Source: Gillisella vitis
GTDB lineage: Bacteria; Pseudomonadota; Alphaproteobacteria; Rhizobiales; Rhizobiaceae
NCBI RefSeq assembly: GCF_014204625.1
Contig: NZ_JACHLU010000006.1
Span: 62,001 to 126,000 of the forward strand
DNA length: 64,000 bases
Direction: 5' to 3'
In this document: positions 8,862 to 17,695 of the stretch, piece after piece
Layout of the letters: each line of letters starts with the position of its first letter
How positions within the stretch are numbered: position 1 is the stretch's first letter
Position numbers and translations under genes: made by a program
The notes under the pieces: generated by a model
Seen by the model: only the letters and a program-made list of their open reading frames with translations
Told to the model about the DNA's origin: nothing
Database searches by the model: none

Positions 8862-10319
8862 ATGAGCGATACGTCAACACCCCCCTCCCCCCACACCGGA
8901 GCGCTTGATGCGGGCTTGCGTGATCGCTTCATTGCCCTTGTAGGCTGTGCCAATGCCCTGACAGATGCCGCTGACATTGCGCCTTATCTGACAGAGAACC
9001 GGGGGCTTTATCATGGCGCGTCGCCCCTGGTGCTAAAACCCGGCTCGACGCAGGAGGTCTCCAGCATCATGGCGCTGGCCTCTGAGACCGGCACTGCGAT
9101 TGTGCCGGCCGGTGGCCGCACCGGGCTGGTGGGTGGGCAGGTTCCGCGCGAGGCAGGTGAAGACATCATATTGTCGCTGGAGCGCCTCAACCGCATCCGG
9201 GATGTTGACCCGGTGGGCAATGTGATTGTGGCGGATGCGGGCTGCATTCTGGCCGATATTCACAAGGCCGCCGAGACTGTAGACCGGCTGTTTCCTCTGT
9301 CTTTAGGCTCGGAAGGCTCCTGCCGTATTGGCGGCAATCTGTCGACCAATGCCGGTGGCACGGCCGTGCTGGTCTATGGCAATATGCGCCAGCTGTGCCT
9401 TGGGCTGGAAGTGGTGCTGCCCACCGGCGAAATCTGGGACGGCTTGCGCCGCTTGAAAAAAGACAACAGCGGTTATGATCTGCGTGATCTGTTCATTGGC
9501 GCAGAAGGCACGCTGGGGGTGATTACCGGAGCCGTGCTAAAACTGTATCCCAAGCCGCTCGGCCATGAAGTTGCCTTTGTCGGGCTGAAATCACCGCATG
9601 AAGCGCTGTCTCTGTTTGAAAAGGCTGGGGCCATTTGCGGTACATCACTGACCGGCTTTGAGCTGATGCCGAGGATTGGTGTCGATTTCACCACCCGCCA
9701 TATTGAAAATGTGCGCGATCCGCTGCCCACCCGCCACGACTGGTATGTGCTGATTGATATTTCCACCTCCGATTCGGCCGAGACAGCCAGCACCATGATG
9801 CAAACGGTGCTGGAACAGGGCGCAGAGGCGGGCCTGATTGATGATGCGGTGGTGGCAAGCTCCATTGCCCAGCAAAAGGCCATCTGGCACATGCGCGAGA
9901 GCATGTCAGATGCGCAAAAGCCGGAAGGCGGCTCGATCAAGCATGATGTGTCGGTGCCGATTGCCAGCATTCCCGCCTTTATGGCCGAGGCCGAAGCCGC
10001 CGTGCTGGCTGCCATGCCCGGCGCGCGCGTCTGCGCCTTTGGTCATCTGGGGGATGGCAATATCCATTACAACATCAGCCAGCCGATTGGTGCAGACAAG
10101 GCGGAATTTATTGGCCGCTGGCGCGAAATCAACAAGGTGGTGCATGATATTGTCCGCGCCTATCACGGCTCGGTTTCTGCCGAACATGGAGTTGGCCAGC
10201 TCAAGCGCGATGAGCTTGAGCAAACCCGGCCAGCAATTGAAACCGAGCTGATGCACCGTATCAAGCGGGCGTTTGACCCGGCGGGCATCATGAACCCCGG
10301 CAAAGTGGTTTCCGGCTGA
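8862..10319 (+). CDS. FAD-linked oxidase, GlcD / D-2-hydroxyglutarate dehydrogenase-like
   Basis: This 485-residue flavoprotein belongs to the VAO/PCMH family that oxidises D-2-hydroxyacids such as lactate, glycolate or 2-hydroxyglutarate. The FAD-binding PCMH domain carries VPAGGRTGLVGG and the GGNLSTNAGGTAVLVYGN segment. The C-terminal cap has FGHLGDGNIHYNI and SAEHGVGQLKRDEL, which bind metal and substrate in this family. Its stop codon overlaps the modE start (TGATG), so the two are translationally coupled. The specific substrate cannot be read from the sequence. Confidence 0.87.
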   Translation: MSDTSTPPSPHTGALDAGLRDRFIALVGCANALTDAADIAPYLTENRGLYHGASPLVLKPGSTQEVSSIMALASETGTAIVPAGGRTGLVGGQVPREAGEDIILSLERLNRIRDVDPVGNVIVADAGCILADIHKAAETVDRLFPLSLGSEGSCRIGGNLSTNAGGTAVLVYGNMRQLCLGLEVVLPTGEIWDGLRRLKKDNSGYDLRDLFIGAEGTLGVITGAVLKLYPKPLGHEVAFVGLKSPHEALSLFEKAGAICGTSLTGFELMPRIGVDFTTRHIENVRDPLPTRHDWYVLIDISTSDSAETASTMMQTVLEQGAEAGLIDDAVVASSIAQQKAIWHMRESMSDAQKPEGGSIKHDVSVPIASIPAFMAEAEAAVLAAMPGARVCAFGHLGDGNIHYNISQPIGADKAEFIGRWREINKVVHDIVRAYHGSVSAEHGVGQLKRDELEQTRPAIETELMHRIKRAFDPAGIMNPGKVVSG

Positions 10320-10696
10320 TGGCTGGCGTGCCGCCCAAAGCGATTTTTCGCTTGGATCTGAAAAATGGTGCCCGGCTGGGGCCGGGCAAGGTGCAGCTTT
10401 TGCGGCTGATTGTTGAGCATGGCTCCATTCGGGCCGCAGGCGCAGCCATTGGCATGTCCTATCGCCGGGCATGGCTGCTGGCCGATGAAATCAACCGCAT
10501 GTTCAAACAGCCATCCATTGCCACCCGCCACGGCGGCAAAAGCGGTGGCGGGGCCTATCTGACGCCGTTTGGCGAGATCCTGCTGGCGCGGGCTGAAGCC
10601 ATGGACGAAAAACTGCGAAACGCCCTTGCAGACGATCTTGTCTGGCTGGAGACCATGGCCGCAGAGGTGATCACCGATGATGGTTCTGCTGCGTAA
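10319..10696 (+). CDS. modE: ModE-like winged-helix molybdate regulator (DNA-binding domain only)
   Basis: This 125-residue protein has the LysR-like winged helix of ModE: GPGKVQLLRLIVEHGSIRAAGAAIGMSYRRAW, then GGGAYLTPFGEILLARAEAM. It lacks the C-terminal TOBE molybdate-binding domains of E. coli ModE (about 262 residues), so the metal signal must be sensed differently or by a partner. Its last 26 bp overlap the 3' end of modC on the opposite strand. The Mo-box before modA at 13263-13300 is its probable target. Confidence 0.82.
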   Translation: MAGVPPKAIFRLDLKNGARLGPGKVQLLRLIVEHGSIRAAGAAIGMSYRRAWLLADEINRMFKQPSIATRHGGKSGGGAYLTPFGEILLARAEAMDEKLRNALADDLVWLETMAAEVITDDGSAA

Positions 10697-11768
10697 GGCG
10701 GTAGACCCCGCCCGCGTCCACCGACACCGCCTTGAACAGCACGGACACCGCTGTGCCCGGCGCGAGCATCAACGCCTGCCGCGAGCGCCGGGTGATTTCA
10801 GCCTCAAGGCTCTGGCCAGAACAATCGACCTTGACCAGCACTGTCTGGCCCATTGCGACAATGTGTTGCACCACACCACTCAGCCGATTGAGGCTTGAAA
10901 CACCGTCAAGCGCGCCGGTTGCCAGAACAATATCGCCGACAGGCACAAACAGACGAATCTCCGAGCCAATCGGCAGATCGGCATATTTGAGATAGAGCGT
11001 GCCTGCGGCACATGTGGCAACGGTCAGCCCATCCTGTATCTCATGACCAACAATGCGGGCGTGCAAAAAGCTGCCGGGGCGGCTGTCTTCGGTTTTTGGC
11101 AAGAACAGCAGGCCGTGGTCTGCTCCCTCCAGCAGGGTTGCGTGCCCGGCGTGCAGCGTGACCACCCGAGTGGCCAGACGGGTGACTTCTTCAACCGCGT
11201 GGCTGACATAGACAATTGGCACGCCGGCCTCATCGCGGATGCGCTCGATATAGGGCAGGATCTGCGCTTTCAACCCGCCATCCAGCGCGGACAGAGGCTC
11301 ATCCATCAGCAACAGTCTTGGGCTTGCCATCAGCGCACGGCCAATGGCCACCCGCTGTTTTTCGCCGCCCGACAGCCGGTTGGGCGCGCGCTCCAGCAGA
11401 TCGCCAATGCCCAGCAGGTCGGCGACATATCCAAGGTTTTCGCGCCGCTCCAACCGTGGCGCAAAATGCCGCCCATACAGCAGGTTGGCCTTGACGCTCA
11501 GATGCGGAAACAGCCGTGGCTCCTGAAACACATAGCCAATCCGGCGCTTGTGGGTGGGCAAAAACCGGCCCGTCGCGGCATCGCTCCAGAGGGTGCCATC
11601 AAAGCGGATGGTGCCACGGTCTGGCCGGATCAGCCCCGCAACCGCATTGATCATGGTGGTTTTGCCGGAGCCGGAAGGACCAAACAGAGCGGTTAGCCCC
11701 TGCCCCAGCACCAGATCTGCGCTCAGGTTGAAACGGCCCTGATGGTGCTCAATGTCGATCTCCAGCAT
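10671..11768 (-). CDS. modC: Molybdate ABC transporter ATP-binding protein
   Basis: This 365-residue ATPase energises molybdate uptake. Walker A is GPSGSGKTT at residues 30-38, with signature LSGGEKQR and Walker B LLLMDEP. After the nucleotide-binding domain, a C-terminal TOBE-type domain (about residues 295-360) is expected to bind oxyanion for trans-inhibition. Its ATG shares a base with the modB stop (TGATG), so translation is coupled. The 3' end overlaps modE on the other strand by 26 bp. Confidence 0.95.
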   Translation of the reverse strand: MLEIDIEHHQGRFNLSADLVLGQGLTALFGPSGSGKTTMINAVAGLIRPDRGTIRFDGTLWSDAATGRFLPTHKRRIGYVFQEPRLFPHLSVKANLLYGRHFAPRLERRENLGYVADLLGIGDLLERAPNRLSGGEKQRVAIGRALMASPRLLLMDEPLSALDGGLKAQILPYIERIRDEAGVPIVYVSHAVEEVTRLATRVVTLHAGHATLLEGADHGLLFLPKTEDSRPGSFLHARIVGHEIQDGLTVATCAAGTLYLKYADLPIGSEIRLFVPVGDIVLATGALDGVSSLNRLSGVVQHIVAMGQTVLVKVDCSGQSLEAEITRRSRQALMLAPGTAVSVLFKAVSVDAGGVYRLTQQNHHR

Positions 11769-12457
11769 CAGGCCACCAGTCTGGCGGCAAAGCGCCGCGT
11801 CAGCACTTCCGAAGCAACCAGCGCAGCAAGCGACAGGGCCACGGACACCAGCGTAAGCCGAAGCGCACCGGCATCACCGCCCGGCACCTGCGTGTAGGTA
11901 TAAATCGCCGCCGACAGGGTTTGTGTTTCGCCGGGAATGTTGGAAACAAAGGTAATGGTGGCCCCAAATTCACCCATGGATTTGGCAAAGGCCAGCACGG
12001 CACCCGCCGCAATGCCGGGCAAGATCAATGGCAGGGTGACGGTCAAAAACACCATGATCTTGGATGCGCCCAGCGTGCTGGCCGCTGTTTCCAGTTTTTG
12101 ATCCACCCCATCCAGTGCCATTCGGATGGAGCGCACCATCAACGGAAAGCCCATAATGCCTGCGGCAAGGGCCGCCCCCGTCCAGCGAAAGGAAAACACC
12201 AGTCCGAACCATTGATCAAGCCATGCGCCGACCACGCCGCGTCGCCCGAATGTCAGCAGCAGCACATAGCCCGTGACCACAGGCGGCAGAATCAGCGGTA
12301 AATGCACCAGCCCATCCAGCAGTGTGCGGCCCCAAAACCGCTTGCGCGCCAAAAGCCAGGCCACGCCCACGCCAAAGGGCAGCGACACAGCAACCGCCGT
12401 CACCGCCACCTTGAGGCTCAGCACAATCGCCGTGATGTCATCCGCGGTCAAATCCAT
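11768..12457 (-). CDS. modB: Molybdate ABC transporter permease
   Basis: This 229-residue inner-membrane protein forms the ModB channel dimer. Hydrophobic segments span most of its length, and the cytoplasmic EAA loop that docks ModC is seen as AASTLGASKIMVFLTVTLPL. The length matches E. coli ModB (229). It starts 9 bp after modA and overlaps modC by one base. Confidence 0.95.
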   Translation of the reverse strand: MDLTADDITAIVLSLKVAVTAVAVSLPFGVGVAWLLARKRFWGRTLLDGLVHLPLILPPVVTGYVLLLTFGRRGVVGAWLDQWFGLVFSFRWTGAALAAGIMGFPLMVRSIRMALDGVDQKLETAASTLGASKIMVFLTVTLPLILPGIAAGAVLAFAKSMGEFGATITFVSNIPGETQTLSAAIYTYTQVPGGDAGALRLTLVSVALSLAALVASEVLTRRFAARLVA

Positions 12458-12466
12458 GATGTCTGA

Positions 12467-13252
12467 TTATGGCGTTTGACCAAGCACGGTAAAGCCCGCC
12501 GCTTTAAAAATCTGCGCTGATGCGGCGGTTTGCAGAAAGGACAGGAAAGCTGCGGCATCCGGGTTTGTCGATGCTTTCACCACCGCCGCCGGATAAATAA
12601 TGGCCGGGTGGCTGTCCTGCGGGAAGCGATCCACAATCTTCACCCCCGGATCAACTCTGGCATCAGTTTCATACACAATACCAAAGGGCGCTTCCTGCCG
12701 CGACACCAGCAGCAGGGCGGCGCGCACATTATCCGCCTGAGCAATCTTGCCCTTGACGCTCTCCCAGACGCCGAGACTGGTCAGCGCTTGCTTGCCATAG
12801 ATTCCAGCAGGGACCGATTCGACATTGCCCATCGCCAGCCGATTGGAGCCTAAAAGGTGAGCCAGATCAAAGCCCGGCCTGATCTGCACTGCCACGCTGG
12901 AGGTGCTGGGCGCAACCAGTACAATGCGATTGCCCAGCAGGTTGACACGACTGCCTTCACGCAATTGCCCACCCTTGTCGAGATGATCCATCCAGTTCAG
13001 ATCAGCCGAGATAAACACATCCGCAGGCGCACCTTCATCAATCTGTCTGGCAAGAGCCGAGCTGGCAGCAAATGAGAGTTTCACCTGTTTGCCGGTATCT
13101 GCTGTCCAGTTCTGGGCAATCTGCCCCAGCGTTTCCTTGAGGCTGGCGGCAGCAAACACCGTTATACTGTCAGCGGCAAGGACGCTATGGACACAGACTG
13201 GCAAAACCGAAAGCATGGCCGCAACGGCCATGGATTTTAACTGGCTCAACAT
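12467..13252 (-). CDS. modA: Molybdate-binding periplasmic protein
   Basis: This 261-residue solute-binding protein captures molybdate or tungstate for ModBC. A signal peptide covers about residues 1-27 (cleavage after VLAA). The mature protein starts DSITVFAAASLKETL and has the oxyanion-site segments FAASSALARQI and APADVFISAD. An AGGAG ribosome site lies 6 bases before ATG 13252. The ModE palindrome lies immediately upstream, pointing to repression when molybdate is plentiful. Confidence 0.95.
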   Translation of the reverse strand: MLSQLKSMAVAAMLSVLPVCVHSVLAADSITVFAAASLKETLGQIAQNWTADTGKQVKLSFAASSALARQIDEGAPADVFISADLNWMDHLDKGGQLREGSRVNLLGNRIVLVAPSTSSVAVQIRPGFDLAHLLGSNRLAMGNVESVPAGIYGKQALTSLGVWESVKGKIAQADNVRAALLLVSRQEAPFGIVYETDARVDPGVKIVDRFPQDSHPAIIYPAAVVKASTNPDAAAFLSFLQTAASAQIFKAAGFTVLGQTP

Positions 13253-13262
13253 AGGCGCTCCT

Positions 13263-13300
13263 GATCTATCGATATATCTTTTGAGATATATCGATAGATC
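13263..13300 (-). promoter_or_regulatory. ModE-box operator of modABC
   Basis: A perfect inverted repeat with 17-base arms (GATCTATCGATATATCT and its complement) surrounds a 4-base centre TTTG. The inner parts fit the known ModE pattern of TATAT half-sites around a 6-base spacer. It ends 11 bp before the modA start codon. Confidence 0.88.
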
Positions 13301-13350
13301 AACACAGAGGCAAGCGCTACTGCCTCAGCATCGGAACGGATTCGTGTTTA

Positions 13351-15534
13351 TCAGCTGTTGAGCGATTCCAGCAGCGAAGCGCTGATGCCGGTCGAGCCGG
13401 AGCCGCCGCCCAGAATGGTCAGGGCAGCATTGGCCGATGATGTTGTGTCGTTGCTGATGTCATACATGGCGGTAAAGCGCGAAATGAATTTCTGCACCTT
13501 GTCAGGATCGCTTAGCTCGCTCAGGTTCATCTTGCTTTCAACAATCTTGGCCTGCTGCTCAATGTCCATATTGCTCATTTCAGTGGGCAGACTGTAGGCC
13601 GTGCGGAACACTTCCAAAAGCGCGGTATCGCCCAGAATATCATAGGCCGAGGTGATGCTGGGGGCCATGCGTTGCCAGTAGAGTGCCAGACGCACACCGG
13701 CATTTTCTTCACCCTGCTCTGTTTCCATCGTTTGATGCAGGTATAGATTTTCTGTTGTCACCACTTCGCCACGGTTTTGAACGCCCGACGCATTGGCCTT
13801 GCTCAAGGCACCATCCACATCGAAATTAAACGAGGCGACAAATTTTACATAATTTTCATCAGACTGGCTGTTGGCAAAACTTTTCGGATCAGTCAGGTCC
13901 GATGAAAACAACTGCTTGAGCATGTCGCTATCCACCTTGGTCGGATCAAGGCCCTGGGCGGTCAGCGCAAAATCCACCAGCTTGCGGTCTTTCATCAGAT
14001 CGCTTGCGGAGGTGATCTTGACGATATTCTCCTGATAATATTTCGCATCGGCTTCTGCCTTGGTCTTGGCGTCCGTCAGTTCCGTGCCTTCAAGGAAGCG
14101 GGTTTTCTGAACGATATAATCCTTGGCAACCGCCGTGATTGTCCGCTCCGATTGCGCCAGAAGCGGCACATCCGCCGTTCCATCCGACTTGAAATTGAAG
14201 GCCGACGCCAGGCTGATCAAGCGCTCGTCTCGCGTCTTGTTGGCATAGCTGTTCTTGTCACTCATGTCGCTGGTCAGAACTTTTTTAAGCTCGGCCTTGC
14301 TGAATTCGTCACTGTCAATGCCATAGGCCTTCATCAGCAGATTATAGACTTTTTCATTGGCAAGCAGGTCATCGACTTTTGTAATCGACTTCATCTGGGT
14401 CGAATAATAGGTGGTCAGAGACTCCAGCTCGGCCTGATCTGCATCATCATAATTTGTCATATACCCGCTTGTCGTCTGCGAAAGCTGGCTGCTGGTCTGT
14501 GCACTGCCAGCCGTTGCATTGCCATCGGTATCAAAGCTGAACATGGCCGCAATCTTGGCATAGGAGACACCACTATCGTCGCCTTGCGTATTGGCATAGC
14601 TGTTTTCATCCGTCAGATCACTGGTGACAATGTTTTCAAAGGTTGATTTCAGCATGTTCGAATCAAGCCCCAGGGCCGTTTTCACATAGGTAAACAGCCG
14701 GGTATCGCCGGTAATATCAGAGGCTTTGGTAATCGTTGCCATCTTGCTTTTATAATAGGCCGTTTCTCGCTCGGCCCTGATCTCGGTCTCCGTGCTCGGC
14801 ACCGTTTCCAGATACAGATCTTCCATCGCGGTTTTCTGATCCGCCGTCTGGGCGGTGGTGTTTTTCAGCGAACCGTCCGTGTTGAAACCAAAGGCATTGG
14901 CAATGGCCAGATAATCCGACTGGTTGGTCGTCAACGTGTTCACATAGCTCGACGTATCGCTGACATCGCTGGTCAGAACCTTTTTCAGATGTGCGGTCGA
15001 GTAATATTCCGTGTCGAGACCATAGGATTTGAGAATAAACGTGGTCAGTCGGCTGTTTTTCAAAAGATCATCAACGCTGGTGATCTTGTCGATCTGTGAA
15101 TCGTAATAATTCACCTCTTCCTCGGCATTCTCGCCCTCCGTCACCAGAGATTGTTTGTAGAGGCCCAGAACATCCTCTTCCTGCTTGTTGGTTTGCAAAT
15201 CCGCCGTTTCCGAGGAGAAGTTGAAGGACGTGGCAAAATTGCGGTAACGATCATCGGCCAGTTTGTTGGCATAGCTGTTTTCATCAGACAGATCGCTTTC
15301 CAGCACCTTTTTCATGAAGGCCTTGGCATAGATCATGTCTTCAAGGCCATGGGCCTTCATGGCATATTGATAGAGCCGGTCATCGTCCATGAACTCATCA
15401 ACTGTTTTGATCTTGCCAATATTATCATTGTAATACTGGGTTTCGCGGCTGACCTCTTTTTCCTGGCCAACACGCTTCAGGGCCGTTTTCATATCACGGT
15501 TGATAAGATCGTAGCTGAGATAGGTAGAGACCAT
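13351..15534 (-). CDS. DUF1217 repeat protein, flagellum-associated family
   Basis: This 727-residue protein is made of six related units of about 110 residues. Each has a YY...I..I(T/K)..D helix, a (K/A)..GL(D) segment, a KVL.SD(L/M/V)SD..SYAN motif and a closing F.F strand. DUF1217 proteins lie in rhizobial flagellar clusters, but no flagellar gene is near this copy. No signal peptide is seen. The start at 15534 (MVSTYLSYDL) fits the family and follows AAGGAAAGAC; an upstream in-frame ATG at 15675 gives a Cys-rich unrelated extension. A secreted or filament-associated role is inference. Confidence 0.75.
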   Translation of the reverse strand: MVSTYLSYDLINRDMKTALKRVGQEKEVSRETQYYNDNIGKIKTVDEFMDDDRLYQYAMKAHGLEDMIYAKAFMKKVLESDLSDENSYANKLADDRYRNFATSFNFSSETADLQTNKQEEDVLGLYKQSLVTEGENAEEEVNYYDSQIDKITSVDDLLKNSRLTTFILKSYGLDTEYYSTAHLKKVLTSDVSDTSSYVNTLTTNQSDYLAIANAFGFNTDGSLKNTTAQTADQKTAMEDLYLETVPSTETEIRAERETAYYKSKMATITKASDITGDTRLFTYVKTALGLDSNMLKSTFENIVTSDLTDENSYANTQGDDSGVSYAKIAAMFSFDTDGNATAGSAQTSSQLSQTTSGYMTNYDDADQAELESLTTYYSTQMKSITKVDDLLANEKVYNLLMKAYGIDSDEFSKAELKKVLTSDMSDKNSYANKTRDERLISLASAFNFKSDGTADVPLLAQSERTITAVAKDYIVQKTRFLEGTELTDAKTKAEADAKYYQENIVKITSASDLMKDRKLVDFALTAQGLDPTKVDSDMLKQLFSSDLTDPKSFANSQSDENYVKFVASFNFDVDGALSKANASGVQNRGEVVTTENLYLHQTMETEQGEENAGVRLALYWQRMAPSITSAYDILGDTALLEVFRTAYSLPTEMSNMDIEQQAKIVESKMNLSELSDPDKVQKFISRFTAMYDISNDTTSSANAALTILGGGSGSTGISASLLESLNS

Positions 15535-15983
15535 GACCGTCTTTCCTTGATTCCCCGACAGGCGACGCATCATCTCCGACGCACAGACCCCACCGCATTC
15601 TTCAAAATCATCCACTGGTTTTCCACGCAGCCATAGGCGCATCGGGAAAATCACAGCATTTGGGCAACCTATCATGGTTCATGGGCCTTGCTCCTGGCTT
15701 TCGCGCAGCACAAGGTCTTGCCGCCGGTCATAGGCAGCCTGTTTTACCGTACACCCTAATTTAGAAGGATTCCGTTAACAAGCGCCTTACAATCCGATCA
15801 ATGTCGTTCACGATTAGGAAACCCTCATTGATGGCATTTCGATAACCATCTGAAGCAGCAAAGTTTTCTTAACCGCAATTTTTAAGTGGTCTGGAAGGGG
15901 CAGCGGCTATCTTGAGCCTCAGAGGACGCAAAGTCCCAATGAGAAGAGCCAGAATACAGCTCTCAGGTAAAACAAGGGTAGTT
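15535..15983. other. 449-bp intergenic region, divergent promoters
   Basis: This stretch lies between the DUF1217 gene and the DUF6101 gene, which are divergent, so it must hold both promoters. I see no repeat family member, RNA gene or convincing small gene. Confidence 0.35.
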
Positions 15984-16553
15984 ATGATGACAAACACGGT
16001 TATGAAGCCCGTATGGGCCGGAGCAACGTTTCGGCTGGAGCCGTCCCGCTTGCCGCAACATGTTTCTTATGCGTTGCGTGATGCTTCCGGCAATGTCTCG
16101 ATTACACTGGACGAGCGCGGCGCTGTCTTGCGCAAGATCCTGCCATCCAGTGGCTTGCCTCTTTCCTTTGCCCTTCCGGCTCGGGCTTTCAAGGGCGTTG
16201 CTGCCCGCGCCATTGACCATGGCAACGGCGAAGTAACTGTAACACTTGAACTTTATCACGAAGATGCCGATCTGTGCATTCCGCTGCTGGTCGCCCATGA
16301 TCTGTGCGACATTGCCGCCGACTGGCGCCGCTGGGCCGAAACCTTCCACATTCCCATGCTGATGGTGGAAGCGGATGGCGTTGCTCGCCCGCTGGAAGAA
16401 CATTTGGGCGAAATTCGCGCCCATGTTCCAAAGCAGCGCCGCCGCCACTCCAATTTCTCCGAGCGTCGCCCGCGTTTTCTGGTGCGCAGAACCACTGGTT
16501 CGCTCGGCGTGGGGATGAAAATTTCTGGCAAGGAAATTATCGCCCGCAGCTAA
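15984..16553 (+). CDS. DUF6101-like conserved protein
   Basis: A protein of 189 residues from ATG 15984, or 188 from the adjacent ATG. It resembles a conserved rhizobial family I recall as DUF6101. The body is soluble, with no signal peptide or membrane segment, and the tail is very basic (KQRRRHSNFSERRPRFLVRR). AAGGG lies 6-7 bases before the start. An upstream in-frame start at 15912 lacks such a site. The strong hairpin at 16583-16614 ends the unit. Function is unknown. Confidence 0.7.
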   Translation: MMTNTVMKPVWAGATFRLEPSRLPQHVSYALRDASGNVSITLDERGAVLRKILPSSGLPLSFALPARAFKGVAARAIDHGNGEVTVTLELYHEDADLCIPLLVAHDLCDIAADWRRWAETFHIPMLMVEADGVARPLEEHLGEIRAHVPKQRRRHSNFSERRPRFLVRRTTGSLGVGMKISGKEIIARS

Positions 16554-16582
16554 AACGAGCGACGACATAGTTCAAATCTATC

Positions 16583-16614
16583 AACATGGCCCGCCAGACA
16601 TGGCGGGCCATGTT
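16583..16614 (+). terminator. Strong hairpin after the DUF6101 gene
   Basis: A perfect 14-bp stem (AACATGGCCCGCCA with its complement) closes a GACA tetraloop and is followed by TCATTT. It lies 29 bp past the stop codon and is a likely intrinsic terminator, though the U-tract is short. Confidence 0.7.
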
Positions 16615-16693
16615 TCATTTGAGAGCACCGCCCTGTCGCTTGCCCATGATGACTTTCGGCAAAGATAAAGAGACAAGGGCCGTTTTTTGCCGA

Positions 16694-17647
16694 TCAGGCA
16701 AACGGAATGGCCAGCAACAGCCCGGCAAACAACACAAGCCCAACCTTGCCATTCAGCTTGAACAGCGCAAGGCACTGGGTCGGATTGTCAATATCCAGCA
16801 CGATAATCTGATAGGCCAGCAGCGTCAGCGCCGCCACAAGACCAAGATAGGCGGGAAAGCCCGCGCCTGCGAGCCAGAAAGCCACAGCCAGCAGCACAGC
16901 CATGACACTATAAAAGCCGCCGAGCCAGATTTTTGTATCATCGGCAAACAAGCGCGCCGTCGAGCGCACGCCAATCAGGGCGTCATCCTCCTTGTCCTGA
17001 TGGGCATAGATGGTGTCATAGCCAATCGTCCAGACAATGGCGGCAAGATAGACCAGCACGGCCGCCAGCGACAGCGAGCCGGTCAAGCCAGCCCAGCCCA
17101 TCAACCCGCCCCAGGAAAAGGCAAGCCCTAAGAAAAACTGCGGCCAATCGGTAAAGCGTTTGGCAAAGGGATAGATCACCACAATGGCCAGAGACAGAAG
17201 GCCCAATACCACCGAAAACCAGTTGAAACACAGCAGCACGCCTGCGCCGACCAGCGCTTGCAACACGATGAAAATCTTGGCCTGACGCCGTGTGACCCGC
17301 CCGGACGGCAAGGGACGCGAGCGTGTGCGGGCAACCGCCATATCAATCTTGTGATCAACAAGGTCATTATAGGTGCAGCCTGCGCCGCGCATGGCAACCG
17401 AGCCGATAAAAAACAGCAGCAGATGCGCAACAAACATCCAGACAGGCAGGTTATCTTGCGCTGCCAGATGGTTTGCCGCCAGTGCCGATGACCAGAAACA
17501 CGGCCACATCAACAATTCCCAGCCAATCGGGCGATCCCAACGGGCCAGTTGCGCATAGGGCCAGACCGCCTTTGGCAAAAGGCGATATACCCAATTATCG
17601 GAGAGCGCGTCATGGACGCGGGCGGTCTGGTCGCTGGTGGTGTTCAT
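16694..17647 (-). CDS. ubiA: 4-hydroxybenzoate polyprenyltransferase
   Basis: This 317-residue integral membrane enzyme attaches the polyprenyl tail to 4-hydroxybenzoate in ubiquinone synthesis. The two Asp-rich Mg-diphosphate motifs are NDLVDHKID (residues 94-102) and YDTIYAHQDKEDD. About eight to nine hydrophobic helices are visible. The chosen start (MNTTSDQ) is 6 residues inside the longest frame. IspB at 37272, encoded elsewhere in the window, would make the polyprenyl substrate. Confidence 0.93.
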   Translation of the reverse strand: MNTTSDQTARVHDALSDNWVYRLLPKAVWPYAQLARWDRPIGWELLMWPCFWSSALAANHLAAQDNLPVWMFVAHLLLFFIGSVAMRGAGCTYNDLVDHKIDMAVARTRSRPLPSGRVTRRQAKIFIVLQALVGAGVLLCFNWFSVVLGLLSLAIVVIYPFAKRFTDWPQFFLGLAFSWGGLMGWAGLTGSLSLAAVLVYLAAIVWTIGYDTIYAHQDKEDDALIGVRSTARLFADDTKIWLGGFYSVMAVLLAVAFWLAGAGFPAYLGLVAALTLLAYQIIVLDIDNPTQCLALFKLNGKVGLVLFAGLLLAIPFA

Positions 17648-17695
17648 AGGCTGTTGATAGACCAAATCACGGCAGAAGAAAACGGTCCCGCATCA

